From the NCBI RefSeq assembly GCF_004801415.1, contig NZ_SSNX01000001.1, positions 1,364,001-1,428,000 on the forward strand: DNA of 64,000 nt, read 5' to 3'. The translations under genes were made by a program, and so were the position numbers. Below the pieces are notes generated by a model, which searched no databases, was not told where the DNA came from, and saw nothing but the letters and a program-made list of their open reading frames with translations. Of the stretch, positions 33,528-41,209 are shown in pieces (the stretch's first letter is position 1; each line of letters starts with the position of its first letter). This stretch comes from Deinococcus sp. KSM4-11. GTDB taxonomy: Bacteria > Deinococcota > Deinococci > Deinococcales > Deinococcaceae.

Positions 33528-34724
33528 CTACAGCAGTACGACCTGCACGTCGTCGCCCGCTGCGACCGGCTGCCCCTCCGGCACGATCACCAGCGCGTCC
33601 GCGTCGCTCAGAGAACGCAGGATGCCGCTGCCCTGCCTGCCGTAATCGCGCACCTGCCCGCCCTCGATCACGCCCCGCCAGAAGGCCGCCTTGTCCGGCA
33701 GCGCCCGGAAGGGCGTGGCCGCGCGCAGTGTCAGCGCCTGGACTGGCAGGCCGGTCAGCGCCGGGCGGACGATCACGTGGAACACCACCAGCGAACTGAC
33801 CGGGTTGCCCGGCAGGCCGATCACCGGGAGGCCCTGCCACCCACCCAGCAGCGCGGGGCCACCGGGACGCATGCGTACCTTCCAGAACGCCACCCGGCCG
33901 TGCTCGATCAGCAGGTCGCGCATGAAGTCGTACTTGCCCATGCTGACGCCGCCGCTGGTGACCAGCAGGTCGGCCCCACCAGCCCGCTCGATGGCGTCGT
34001 GCAGGGCGGCGGGCGAGTCCGGCGCGTGGCCGAGCATCAGCACGTCGCAGCCACACTCGCGCAGCATGGCCGCCAGACCGTAACGGTTGCTGTCGTACAC
34101 CTGTCCGGCCTTCAGCGGCTCGCCGGGTTCCAGCACCTCGTCCCCGGTGCTCAGCAGGGCCACCCGGTGACGGCGGCGCACCGGCAGCTCGCGGTGGCCG
34201 AGCGCGGCGGCCAGGGCCACGCGGGGCGCGCTGAGGTACAGGCCCGCGGCCATGACCGGATCACCCGCGCGGAAGTCCCCCCCCTCGGGCCGGACGTCGC
34301 CGGGACTGGCGGGCCGCAGGAGCTGCACGTCATCGCCAGCGTCGGTGAGTTCCTCGACCGGGCAGATGGCGTCCGTACCGGGCGGGATGGGCGCGCCGGT
34401 GTAGATTCGCACGCACTCGCCGGCCGCCACCGTGCCCGCGAAGGGCTCCCCGGCGCGGCTCTCACCGATCACCCGCAGGCCCACCGGCCGCTCCCGCGTG
34501 GCCCCCAGCGTGTCGGCCTCACGGCAGGCGATGCCGTCCAGGGCGCTCTCGGTGGCGCTGGGATGGCTGACCAGGGCGGGCAGCGGCGCGGCCAGCGTGC
34601 GACCCAGCGCCGCCTCCAGGCCCACGGTCTCGGTGCCGGGCATGGGCAGCAGCGCGGCCAGCATGGCGCGGGCCTCCTCGACGCTGACGTGCATGGGAAA
34701 GTTCCGGGCGGGCAGGGCGGTCAT
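33528..34724 (-). CDS. moeA: Molybdopterin molybdenumtransferase MoeA
   Basis: Inserts molybdate into adenylylated molybdopterin in molybdenum cofactor synthesis. 398 residues, normal length. The N-terminal part shows VSVEEARAMLAALLP and SALDGIACREAD. The MoeA hallmark VRIYTGAPIPPGTDAICPVEE is present. The catalytic MoCF_BD domain shows VALLSTGDEVLEPGEPLKAGQVYDSN, TSGGVSMGKYDFM and GLPGNPVSSLV. The ATG at 34724 follows -10 TATCCT (34731-34736) by 6 nt; an internal ATG at 34694 is the alternative. No other Moco gene is near. Confidence 0.95.
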   Translation of the reverse strand: MTALPARNFPMHVSVEEARAMLAALLPMPGTETVGLEAALGRTLAAPLPALVSHPSATESALDGIACREADTLGATRERPVGLRVIGESRAGEPFAGTVAAGECVRIYTGAPIPPGTDAICPVEELTDAGDDVQLLRPASPGDVRPEGGDFRAGDPVMAAGLYLSAPRVALAAALGHRELPVRRRHRVALLSTGDEVLEPGEPLKAGQVYDSNRYGLAAMLRECGCDVLMLGHAPDSPAALHDAIERAGGADLLVTSGGVSMGKYDFMRDLLIEHGRVAFWKVRMRPGGPALLGGWQGLPVIGLPGNPVSSLVVFHVIVRPALTGLPVQALTLRAATPFRALPDKAAFWRGVIEGGQVRDYGRQGSGILRSLSDADALVIVPEGQPVAAGDDVQVVLL

Positions 34725-34786
34725 GAAGGCAGGATAGGCGTCCGGCCAGGACCGCAGCCGTGCCTGCCTGCGTACCATGAAGACCC

Positions 34787-35914
34787 ATGATTCGACGGGC
34801 GCTGTCCGCGCTACTGCTGTTCGCCGTGCTGTTCGGGCTCGGCGTGTGGGCGCTGTGGGCCAGGGGGTGGCTGCCGTGGCAGCAGGAGGCAGGCCCACCA
34901 TCCCCTCTACCGGCCGCCCAGCCACCTGCCGTTCAGCCACCGATAATGCCGCCCGCGACCGTGCGGCTGCCCGCCCCGGTACCGCCGGTGATCGTCCCTC
35001 CCGCTCCCACTCCGGCCCAGCCGCCGGAGGTGCAGCCGGCCCCGGAGACCGTGACGCCGGCTCTGCCGGTGCGGCCGACGGTTCCCGCCCCGCTCCCACA
35101 ACGACCGGCGGCCCCGGCGGTTCCTTCCAGAACGACGCCCCCGACCAGCAAGTCCGCGCTGGCCCCGCTGAATGCCGTGCGGACGCTCGCCGCTCTGCCG
35201 CCCGTGATCCGCGCGCCGGGCTGGGAGTCCCAGTGCGCGGCGCATGCCCGGTACCTGGTGAAGACGGATCGGGGCGAGCACCGCGAGGAACCCGACAGTC
35301 CATTCCGCTCGGCCGCGGGCGTGGCCTGCGCGCCCGGCCATTACTTCGTGTCGTCTCAGCCGACCGCGGACCTGGAGCGGGCGGCGGCGTACTGGGCCAC
35401 CGGGCCGTTTCATTTGCCACAGCTGATCGATCCACGCCTGACCCGCGTGGCCGTGGGGAGCGCGCACGACGGAGCGGGCCGCGTGCAGTCGGCAGTGCTC
35501 TTGGATGGCGGACGGGGCCTGACGGGGATCGGAGCCTACCCCGTGCGCTTCCCCGCACCCGGCCGCACGAGTCCGTTCACGACGGCCGCTCCGGCGGAAT
35601 GGCCGGATCCCCTGCCGTCCTGCTCCGGGTACGCCGGGCCGGTGGGCGCGCCGATAGCGCTGCTGCTGGGGCCGGGACGTCGCGTCACGGGCGCAGCGCT
35701 GAAAGTGAATGGGCGGGCGGTCGCCGCCTGCCTGCTGACCCCCGCCTCCTTTCGCGGCGCGTCGACTGGCGACACGCGGGCAGGCCGGAACGTGCTGGCC
35801 GCGCAGGGAGGCGCGGTGCTGCTGCCCCGGCGTCCGCTGCCGCCGGGAGCGGCGGTGCACGTGGGGTTCAGCACCGACCGTGGGCGCGTGGGCTGGGCCT
35901 TCCACGTGCGCTGA
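34787..35914 (+). CDS. Membrane-anchored CAP (SCP/PR1) domain protein
   Basis: 375 residues. An N-terminal signal anchor (ALSALLLFAVLFGLGVWALW, residues 5-24) is followed by a stalk of about 90 residues rich in Pro and Val (repeated PPAVQPP-like text). A CAP/SCP-like domain comes next: LNAVRTLAALPPVIRAPGWESQCAAHARYL, then a HREEPDSPF stretch and GRVQSAVLLDGG. A beta-rich C-terminal part ends the protein. It is likely exported and held to the envelope. Function unknown; CAP domains bind lipids or cell-wall ligands. A -10 TACCAT (34773-34778) precedes the ATG by 8 nt. Divergent from moeA. Confidence 0.75.
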   Translation: MIRRALSALLLFAVLFGLGVWALWARGWLPWQQEAGPPSPLPAAQPPAVQPPIMPPATVRLPAPVPPVIVPPAPTPAQPPEVQPAPETVTPALPVRPTVPAPLPQRPAAPAVPSRTTPPTSKSALAPLNAVRTLAALPPVIRAPGWESQCAAHARYLVKTDRGEHREEPDSPFRSAAGVACAPGHYFVSSQPTADLERAAAYWATGPFHLPQLIDPRLTRVAVGSAHDGAGRVQSAVLLDGGRGLTGIGAYPVRFPAPGRTSPFTTAAPAEWPDPLPSCSGYAGPVGAPIALLLGPGRRVTGAALKVNGRAVAACLLTPASFRGASTGDTRAGRNVLAAQGGAVLLPRRPLPPGAAVHVGFSTDRGRVGWAFHVR

Positions 35915-35985
35915 GCGCGGCCCGCGCACGTCATGTGATCCCCGCATGAAAGAAGACGGTCATTCCTGCCGCTGGGCCCACGGGG

Positions 35986-35991
35986 TACACT
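35986..35991 (+). promoter_or_regulatory. -10 hexamer TACACT of slyD
   Basis: Predicted start of transcription near 35999, leaving a leader of about 32 nt with GGAGA before the ATG. A TTG exactly at the predicted 5' end opens a frame of eleven codons whose TGA overlaps the slyD ATG (ATGA). Confidence 0.5.
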
Positions 35992-36030
35992 CCTGGAGTT
36001 GCATCACCCCACCGCAGGAACGGAGACCCC

Positions 36031-36507
36031 ATGAACATCACCCAGGACAAAGTTGTTGAACTCGATTACAAGCTCACGGTGGACGGCGACGTCATCGACC
36101 AGAGTGAGCCCGGCGAACCCCTGACGTACCTGCACGGTCACAGCAACATCATCCCCGGACTGGAACGGGCCCTCGAAGGCCACACCACGGGCGATACCGT
36201 GCAGGTCACGGTGGCTCCAGAGGACGGCTACGGCGAGCGCGACGAGGAGAACGTCGAGGAACTCGACCGGGCCGACTTCGAGGACGACATCGAGATCGGT
36301 GCGACGTACTACGCGCAGGCCGAGGACGGCAGCGTCATTCCCTTCACGGTCATGAGCATCGACGGTGACACTGTGCAGGTGGATTTCAACCCGCCGTTGG
36401 CCGGCGAGACCCTCAACTTCGACGTGACCGTGCTCGGCGTGCGCGACGCGACCGGCGAGGAACTCGAGCACGGGCACGCGCACACGCCCGACTCGCACGC
36501 CCACTGA
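36031..36507 (+). CDS. slyD: FKBP-type peptidyl-prolyl isomerase, SlyD family
   Basis: Cytosolic proline isomerase and chaperone of 158 residues. The FKBP part is split by the insert-in-flap domain as in SlyD: KVVELDYKLTVDGDVIDQSE, YLHGHSNIIPGLERALEGH, then the IF domain (DEENVEELDRADFEDDIEIGATYYAQ), then PLAGETLNFDVTVLGVRDAT. The tail ELEHGHAHTPDSHAH is a short His-rich metal-binding extension like that of E. coli SlyD. A GGAG Shine-Dalgarno precedes the ATG. Followed by a hairpin terminator. Confidence 0.94.
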   Translation: MNITQDKVVELDYKLTVDGDVIDQSEPGEPLTYLHGHSNIIPGLERALEGHTTGDTVQVTVAPEDGYGERDEENVEELDRADFEDDIEIGATYYAQAEDGSVIPFTVMSIDGDTVQVDFNPPLAGETLNFDVTVLGVRDATGEELEHGHAHTPDSHAH

Positions 36508-36525
36508 CCGGCCCGCGAGGCCACG

Positions 36526-36561
36526 CAGCGGTGCCCCCGGCCAGTCCGGGCGGCACCGCTG
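36526..36561 (+). terminator. Hairpin after slyD
   Basis: CAGCGGTGCC / GGCACCGCTG, 10 bp, with further pairing inside the loop. It stands between slyD and the next promoter; no T run. Confidence 0.5.
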
Positions 36562-36574
36562 TGCTGGTGACGGG

Positions 36575-36580
36575 TACACT
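36575..36580 (+). promoter_or_regulatory. -10 hexamer TACACT before an 18-codon leader frame
   Basis: Ends 6 nt before ATG 36587. Confidence 0.55.
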
Positions 36581-36586
36581 CGCGTG

Positions 36587-36643
36587 ATGCCAGTTCCCGA
36601 TTCTGTTCACACGATTTCCCCTTTGCCGGTGGGCTGGCCGTGA
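36587..36643 (+). CDS. Leaderless micro-ORF MPVPDSVHTISPLPVGWP
   Basis: 18 codons starting where transcription should begin. The TGA (36641-36643) overlaps the GTG start of the following gene as GTGA. The main frame has no ATG between its preceding stop (36568) and this GTG, so reinitiation from the micro-ORF is the simplest way to translate it. Expression not demonstrated. Confidence 0.5.
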   Translation: MPVPDSVHTISPLPVGWP

Positions 36644-37320
36644 AGCCGTGGGTGCCGCTGGGCCGCGCACCGATTCCCGGCAGCAAGGATGACCTGCTGC
36701 TGTGGCGGCGCGAGGACGAGTTCAGCATCCGCATCAGCGGGTACGTGAGCGAGCTGATGAACAGCCGCCAGCACGCCAGCGAGGAGGCCCTGGCAACCTA
36801 CGCTGTGCCGCTGATCGCCGACCGCGACGCCGCGCACGTGCTGGTGGGCGGCCTGGGCATGGGCTTCACGCTAGCCGCCGCGCTGCACTCCGCCGGGCCG
36901 GACGCCACGGTCACGGTCGCGGAACTGGTGCCCGAGGTCATCGACTGGAACCGGGGGCCGCTTGGGGAGGCCGCCGGTTTTCCCCTTCACGACGCCCGGA
37001 CGTGCGTGCACGTGGGCGATGTGAGCGCCCTGATCCGCGCGTCCGCCCGCCGTTTCGACGCGGTACTGCTCGACGTGGACAACGGGCCGGAAGGCATGAC
37101 GCAGTCCGGGAACGACTGGCTGTACAAGCCGCGAGGACTGGCGGCCATCCAGGCGGCCCTGCGTCCAGGCGGTGTGCTGGCTGTATGGAGCGTGGAGGCC
37201 GTACCGCGCTTCACCACCGCGCTGGAGCGCGCAGGCTTCGATGTGGACGTCCGCCGCGCCCGCGCCCGCGAAGGCAAGGGCGCCTGGCACACCATCTGGG
37301 TGGCGCGCAGCCCCCAGTAA
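36640..37320 (+). CDS. Spermidine-synthase-like methyltransferase-fold protein
   Basis: 226 residues resembling the SpeE/PMT-like Rossmann fold: LVGGLGMGFTLAAALHSAG as motif I, TVAELVPEVIDWNRG with the acidic residue of motif II, and DAVLLDVDNGPEGMTQ in the position of the catalytic DxxD of aminopropyltransferases. The typical N-terminal beta-sheet domain is replaced by a short LLLWRREDEFSIRISGYVSELMNSR segment. Whether it makes polyamines or methylates is unclear. The GTG at 36640 is the only possible start and overlaps the leader micro-ORF. Confidence 0.78.
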   Translation: MKPWVPLGRAPIPGSKDDLLLWRREDEFSIRISGYVSELMNSRQHASEEALATYAVPLIADRDAAHVLVGGLGMGFTLAAALHSAGPDATVTVAELVPEVIDWNRGPLGEAAGFPLHDARTCVHVGDVSALIRASARRFDAVLLDVDNGPEGMTQSGNDWLYKPRGLAAIQAALRPGGVLAVWSVEAVPRFTTALERAGFDVDVRRARAREGKGAWHTIWVARSPQ

Positions 37321-37410
37321 GCGTCACAGGTCTCCAGCGCAGTCTTGGAGGTCGTGAACCCGGAGAGTGCGGATCACCCGTCCTTCCATGCGTCCGCCCG
37401 TCCGAGGAAC

Positions 37411-38043
37411 CTAGCGGCTGATCTGTGTCAGGGTCAGGGTGAAGGAACCGTCCCCGTTGACTTCTTTGACCAGCCCGACGCCGCGCGCGTACCACAGCGT
37501 GACCGTGGTGTCGCGGTTCATGGCCTCGGCCGCACCGGCAGGCAGGGTCGTACCCGGCGGCACCGTCAACTTATGCTTCGTGATCGTCTCGACGCGGAAT
37601 GCGGTGAAGGTTCCGGCAGGCGTCGTGACCGTCTCCTGGGCGGCAATGCGGCTCTGCGACGTGCTGTTCATGGTCACGCCGGACACCGTCGTGACCCGGC
37701 TGAGACCGGGCCAAGTCTTCCCGACCTTCCATTGGCTAGCGGGCGGCATGGTTCCGGAATCGGCCTGAAGGGCGCCCGTACCCGGCCCGAATGACGCCGT
37801 CAGGCCCTGCTCCGTGCATGTCCAGGTGGTCGTGCTGGACACGCCTGAGAACGTGCTCTGCACGACCACCGTGTCTCCTTCCACAGTGGCTGACGTGATC
37901 ATGGTGGCCGTCCGGCCGCCGACGACCAGGTCGAAGGTGCGGGTGCCGCCGGTCACGAAACCGTCCGGATCGCACTCGGCGTGGGCGGCACCGGCGAGGA
38001 GGGCCAAACTCAGGATCAAGGCGGTCGTGACGGATCGGCGCAT
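37411..38043 (-). CDS. Secreted hypothetical protein (DUF3108-like)
   Basis: 210 residues with a clean signal peptide (RRSVTTALILSLALLAGAAHA, cut before ECDPDG). The mature part is beta-rich, with one Cys pair (CDPDG and TWTCTEQGL). The C-terminal VTTPAGTFTAFRVE with WYARGVGLVKEVNGDGSFTLTLT resembles DUF3108/outer-leaflet proteins in which 'WYAPGVGLVK' recurs. Role unknown. An in-frame ATG at 38052 is an equally possible start. It runs between the end of aspS and the SpeE-like gene. Confidence 0.72.
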   Translation of the reverse strand: MRRSVTTALILSLALLAGAAHAECDPDGFVTGGTRTFDLVVGGRTATMITSATVEGDTVVVQSTFSGVSSTTTWTCTEQGLTASFGPGTGALQADSGTMPPASQWKVGKTWPGLSRVTTVSGVTMNSTSQSRIAAQETVTTPAGTFTAFRVETITKHKLTVPPGTTLPAGAAEAMNRDTTVTLWYARGVGLVKEVNGDGSFTLTLTQISR

Positions 38044-38123
38044 GTTTGACATCCAGGCAGAGGAACCAGAATCAGCCCACACGGCCCGGCCACAGCGAGC
38101 CAGAAAACCCAGGCGCCGTGCCC

Positions 38124-39464
38124 TCAGGGCGTCAGCCGGTGCCGGTCGCGGGGGAACGCGCGGGCGTAGCGGACGTTGCTGATGCCCAGCAGCTTAGCGG
38201 TCAGGCGCTCCGCCCCGATGGCGAAGCCGCCGTGGGGCGGCATGCCGTACTTGAAGACCTCCGTGTAGCCCTCCAGTGATGCCGGATTGAGCTTGTACGA
38301 CGCGATGGAGTCCATAAGCATGCCGTGGTCGTGGATGCGCTGCCCGCCGCTGGTGATCTCGATGCCACGGAACAGCAGGTCGTAACCGCGCGTGAGGTCG
38401 GTGCTCAGGCTGCCGTCCGGGTTGGCGTCCGGATGTGCGTAGAAGGGCCGCGCCGCGCGGGGGTACTTGGTGACGAACACGAAGTCGCTACCCTCAGTTT
38501 CCGCGTAGTGCTGTGAGAGCAGGCGCTCGGCTTCCGGGTCGAGGTCCTTGCCTCCCACGTGATGCCCGTACTTCTCGGTGACCAGCGCGCGGGCGTCCAG
38601 CAGGGTGATGCGCGGAATGTGCGCGGGCACGTCGGGAATGGTCGCGCCGAGCAGGGTGAACTCGTACTGAGCGCGCTCCCTCAGGCGCTGCATAATGGCG
38701 GCCAGCACGCGGTTCTGCAGCGCCATGACGTCTTCCTCGTCGGTGATGAAGCCCATCTCGACGTCCAACGACAGGTACTCGTTCAGGTGGCGGCTGGTGG
38801 CGTGCTCCTCGGCGCGGTACACGGCCGCGACCTCGAACACCCGCTCGAACACGCCCACCATGATCTGCTTGTACAGCTGCGGACTCTGCGCCAGGAACGC
38901 CGGGTGCCCGAAGTAGTCGATGGGAAACAGGTTCGCGCCGCCCTCCGCACCAGCCGACACTATCTTCGGCGTGCTGATCTCGGTGAAGCCCTCGGTGATC
39001 AGGTGATCGCGGAAGCCCGCGACGAGTTCCGCCTGCACCTTCAGGGCCGCGCGTTCTTTCAGGCCGCGCACCGTGACCACGCGGTAGTCGAGCATGGTCT
39101 CGGGGTTCACGTTCCATTCCATCTTGGGGATCTCGACCGGCGGGGCCTCCACGGACGCGCTGATCACGCGGAAGTCCTCGACCTGCACCTCAAAGCCGCC
39201 CGGCGCCTTGGGGTGCGCCTTGACCTTGCCCACGACTTCCACGCTGCTCTCCGCCAGGGGCAGGCTCAGGCCACTGCCCACGCACTGCGTGATGCCGGAC
39301 ACGTCGCGCAATACCACGAACTGCACGCCGCCCAGGTCACGCCGGGCATGCACGAAGCCCTGTAGGCGTACCGTCTGCCCGTCGTGCGCGGCGAGGTCAC
39401 GGGTCAGGGTGCGGGGCAGGGGTTGGGCGGGACGGTCGGTGCTGGCTTCGGGTGTGGTCGTCAT
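38124..39464 (-). CDS. aspS: Aspartyl-tRNA synthetase, archaeal type (probable non-discriminating AspRS2)
   Basis: 446 residues, the short archaeal/eukaryal form without the bacterial GAD insert. The anticodon-binding OB fold is TVRLQGFVHARRDLGGVQFVVLRD. Class II motif 2 is VYRAEEHATSRHLNEYLSLDVEMGF and motif 3 GGFAIGAERLTAKLLG. In Deinococcus this type charges both tRNA-Asp and tRNA-Asn, the latter for GatCAB conversion. H39 in GFVHARRDLG, where discriminating enzymes have Trp, and the prolines in AHPKAPGG fit relaxed specificity. The ATG at 39464 has AAGGAG upstream. A leader peptide and hairpin precede it. Confidence 0.93.
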   Translation of the reverse strand: MTTTPEASTDRPAQPLPRTLTRDLAAHDGQTVRLQGFVHARRDLGGVQFVVLRDVSGITQCVGSGLSLPLAESSVEVVGKVKAHPKAPGGFEVQVEDFRVISASVEAPPVEIPKMEWNVNPETMLDYRVVTVRGLKERAALKVQAELVAGFRDHLITEGFTEISTPKIVSAGAEGGANLFPIDYFGHPAFLAQSPQLYKQIMVGVFERVFEVAAVYRAEEHATSRHLNEYLSLDVEMGFITDEEDVMALQNRVLAAIMQRLRERAQYEFTLLGATIPDVPAHIPRITLLDARALVTEKYGHHVGGKDLDPEAERLLSQHYAETEGSDFVFVTKYPRAARPFYAHPDANPDGSLSTDLTRGYDLLFRGIEITSGGQRIHDHGMLMDSIASYKLNPASLEGYTEVFKYGMPPHGGFAIGAERLTAKLLGISNVRYARAFPRDRHRLTP

Positions 39465-39492
39465 AGGGCTCCTTGGGGGCATTGCTGAAACA

Positions 39493-39519
39493 CCCCCGAC
39501 TCCGTGGCGGGGTCGGGGG
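39493..39519 (-). terminator. Predicted attenuator hairpin upstream of aspS
   Basis: CCCCCGAC / GTCGGGGG (8 bp) continued by CCG/CGG with a CCA loop, then TGTTTCAG. The T tract is short, so this may be a weak terminator or a pause/blocking structure. It stands 29 nt before the aspS ATG and does not include the Shine-Dalgarno. Confidence 0.55.
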
Positions 39520-39543
39520 CGCGGTATGCGGCGAGGCGTCCCC
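39515..39543 (-). promoter_or_regulatory. Predicted antiterminator of the aspS leader
   Basis: GGGGACGC (39543-39536, starting with the G of the leader's TAG stop) can pair with GCGCCCCC (39522-39515) with one A.C mismatch. This takes up five C residues of the terminator's 5' arm. It is weaker than the leuS counterpart. Confidence 0.4.
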
Positions 39544-39584
39544 TAGCGAGGATCGTCATTCACGGTATTCTCGGCCGCGATCAT
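39543..39584 (-). CDS. Predicted aspS leader peptide MIAAENTVNDDPR
   Basis: A 13-codon leaderless frame with Asn codons AAT, AAT and Asp codons GAC, GAT at positions 6, 9, 10 and 11, then CCT CGC TAG. Asn and Asp are exactly the amino acids whose tRNAs an archaeal-type AspRS serves, and AAT and GAT are the less favoured synonyms in this GC-rich genome. A ribosome waiting at codon 9 or 10 leaves the antiterminator's left arm free; one at the stop covers it. Confidence 0.65.
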   Translation of the reverse strand: MIAAENTVNDDPR

Positions 39585-39591
39585 GCCGGGC

Positions 39592-39597
39592 AGTGTA
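39592..39597 (-). promoter_or_regulatory. -10 hexamer TACACT of the aspS leader transcript
   Basis: Ends 7 nt before the leader ATG at 39584; the transcript would begin at that ATG. Confidence 0.6.
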
Positions 39598-39639
39598 GCC
39601 GCCCCGCGCAGGCAGGGTCAACGCTGCGGCTAGGCAGCC

Positions 39640-40242
39640 CTACCACAGCCGCACGCCCGGCACGAAACTCACGGCCAGCAGGAAGATCACCAGGCCCAGA
39701 CCCAGCATGACCAGGATCGGGAGCCAGACCGACTGCGGCGTCTCGCCTGCCACCAGCAGAGCGGCCCCAGGGGCGAGCGTGTATCCCGCTTCCTTCAGCG
39801 CCGTTTCGACCTCCATCGGGACGACCGCCGGGCCGGTATGCACGATGCCCTGCACAGTATGCGGCCCCCGGCGCAGACACCCATCGGCCGCCCCGCTGCA
39901 TCCCGCCGGGATGAAATGGTCGCTGACGACCACCAGCACCGGCTCCGTCGCCGTCCGGCCGGACGCGGGCCACAGGGCGTACTCAATGAAGTCACCCCCG
40001 GCCGCCGGATCGTGCGACCCGACGTACACATACTCCCCCGTCGCCACGCCGCTCAACCGGACGAACCGGGCGCCGCCCAGGCCGGAGTGCGCGACCTGAT
40101 CCATGCTCAGGATCTTCAAGTGCACACTTCGCACGCTGTCGCGCAGCCCGCCGATGCCGTAGGTTCCGAACCCGTACAGGGCCGCGATGAGCACCAGCGT
40201 CCGCAGCAGCCAGGAGGCCGTCGGTACCGCCAGAACGAACAT
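39640..40242 (-). CDS. Hypothetical membrane protein with an external middle domain
   Basis: 200 residues, not recognised. An N-terminal hydrophobic helix ([21 protein letters not shown]) and a C-terminal one ([22 protein letters not shown]) flank a middle domain of about 130 residues. That domain has [24 protein letters not shown] and a Cys pair in [18 protein letters not shown]. The layout recalls proteins with an exported SH3/OB-like domain held by two helices. The ATG at 40242 is chosen from where the coding pattern begins; CAGACT lies 9 nt before it. Confidence 0.65.
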   Translation of the reverse strand: MFVLAVPTASWLLRTLVLIAALYGFGTYGIGGLRDSVRSVHLKILSMDQVAHSGLGGARFVRLSGVATGEYVYVGSHDPAAGGDFIEYALWPASGRTATEPVLVVVSDHFIPAGCSGAADGCLRRGPHTVQGIVHTGPAVVPMEVETALKEAGYTLAPGAALLVAGETPQSVWLPILVMLGLGLVIFLLAVSFVPGVRLW

Positions 40243-40301
40243 GATCCCGTCAGTCTGACAGCGTGACGCGGTGTCCGCTGCGGCAGATGCGGACGGCCCG
40301 G

Positions 40302-40307
40302 TATCTT
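40302..40307 (+). promoter_or_regulatory. -10 hexamer TATCTT before a 12-codon leader frame
   Basis: Ends 6 nt before ATG 40314. Confidence 0.5.
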
Positions 40308-40313
40308 CGGCGC

Positions 40314-40352
40314 ATGACCCCTGACTTCGCCCTCGCCGGAAGCTCGCTGTGA
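40314..40352 (+). CDS. Leaderless micro-[15 protein letters not shown]
   Basis: 12 codons whose TGA (40350-40352) overlaps the GTG start of the CoA-ester lyase (GTGA). There is no good Shine-Dalgarno for that GTG. The same arrangement occurs before 5386, 36640 and 60850. Confidence 0.5.
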   Translation: MTPDFALAGSSL

Positions 40353-41209
40353 CGGCGGCCCGGCTGACCCGGCCCCGCTCATTGCTGTTCGCCCCAGGGA
40401 ACCGTCCGGAACTGATCGCCAAGCTCCCCAGATCGCAGCCGGACGCCGTGGTGATCGATCTAGAAGATGCCATTCCCGCTGGCGCGAAGTCTGCCGCCCG
40501 CTCGGTCGCGCGCGACGCCGCCCGCGACTTGATCGCCGCCGCGCCGCACCTGCCGGTGTTCCTGCGCGTCAATGCGCTTCACACGGAGGAGTTCACGGAC
40601 GATCTGGCCGTGCTCACGCCGGAACTCGCGGGCGTGGTCGTGCCGAAACTGGAATCGGCGGCCGACGTGCGCTCGGTGGTGGCCGCGCTGGGCGCACACG
40701 GCCTGGAACTGCCGCTGCTGGCAGGCCTGGAGACTGGGGCGGGCGTGTGGCACGCGCTCGACATCCTGTGCGAGGACGCGGTGAACTGGGCGTACTTCGG
40801 GGCGGAGGACTACGTGGCCGACCTGGGCGGCGCGCGCACGCCCGGCGGGCTGGAGGTGCTGTACGCCCGATCGACGGTGGCGCTCGCCGCGCGGCTGGCG
40901 GGCGTACCCGCGCTGGATATCGTGGTCACGGCCCTGAACGATCCGGCCACCTTCCGCGCGGACGCCGCGCAGGGTCGGGCTCTGGGCTACGCCGGGAAGC
41001 TGTGCATCCATCCAGCCCAGGTGGCCCTGGCGCACGAGGTCTTCGGCGCGACCGCCGCCGAGGTCAGCCGCGCCCGCGCCCTGCTGGACGCCGCGCATAC
41101 CGCCGCCACCGCCGGGCACGGGGCCTTCAGTTTCGAGGGACAGATGGTGGACGAACCGATGCTCGCCCGCGCGCGCGCCATCCTGGCGCAGGAGGCCGGA
41201 GATGAATGA
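40349..41209 (+). CDS. HpcH/HpaI aldolase/CitE-like CoA-ester lyase
   Basis: A 286-residue TIM-barrel lyase of the CitE/malyl-CoA lyase group, cleaving or forming a C-C bond in a CoA ester. [18 protein letters not shown] is the typical start. [11 protein letters not shown] carries the Mg-binding acids, and [18 protein letters not shown] and [11 protein letters not shown] are barrel motifs. [16 protein letters not shown] and [10 protein letters not shown] complete the active site. (3S)-malyl-CoA or citramalyl-CoA are likely substrates. GTG start set by overlap with the leader micro-ORF. The following MaoC-like gene overlaps its end by 8 nt. Confidence 0.88.
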   Translation: MTAARLTRPRSLLFAPGNRPELIAKLPRSQPDAVVIDLEDAIPAGAKSAARSVARDAARDLIAAAPHLPVFLRVNALHTEEFTDDLAVLTPELAGVVVPKLESAADVRSVVAALGAHGLELPLLAGLETGAGVWHALDILCEDAVNWAYFGAEDYVADLGGARTPGGLEVLYARSTVALAARLAGVPALDIVVTALNDPATFRADAAQGRALGYAGKLCIHPAQVALAHEVFGATAAEVSRARALLDAAHTAATAGHGAFSFEGQMVDEPMLARARAILAQEAGDE

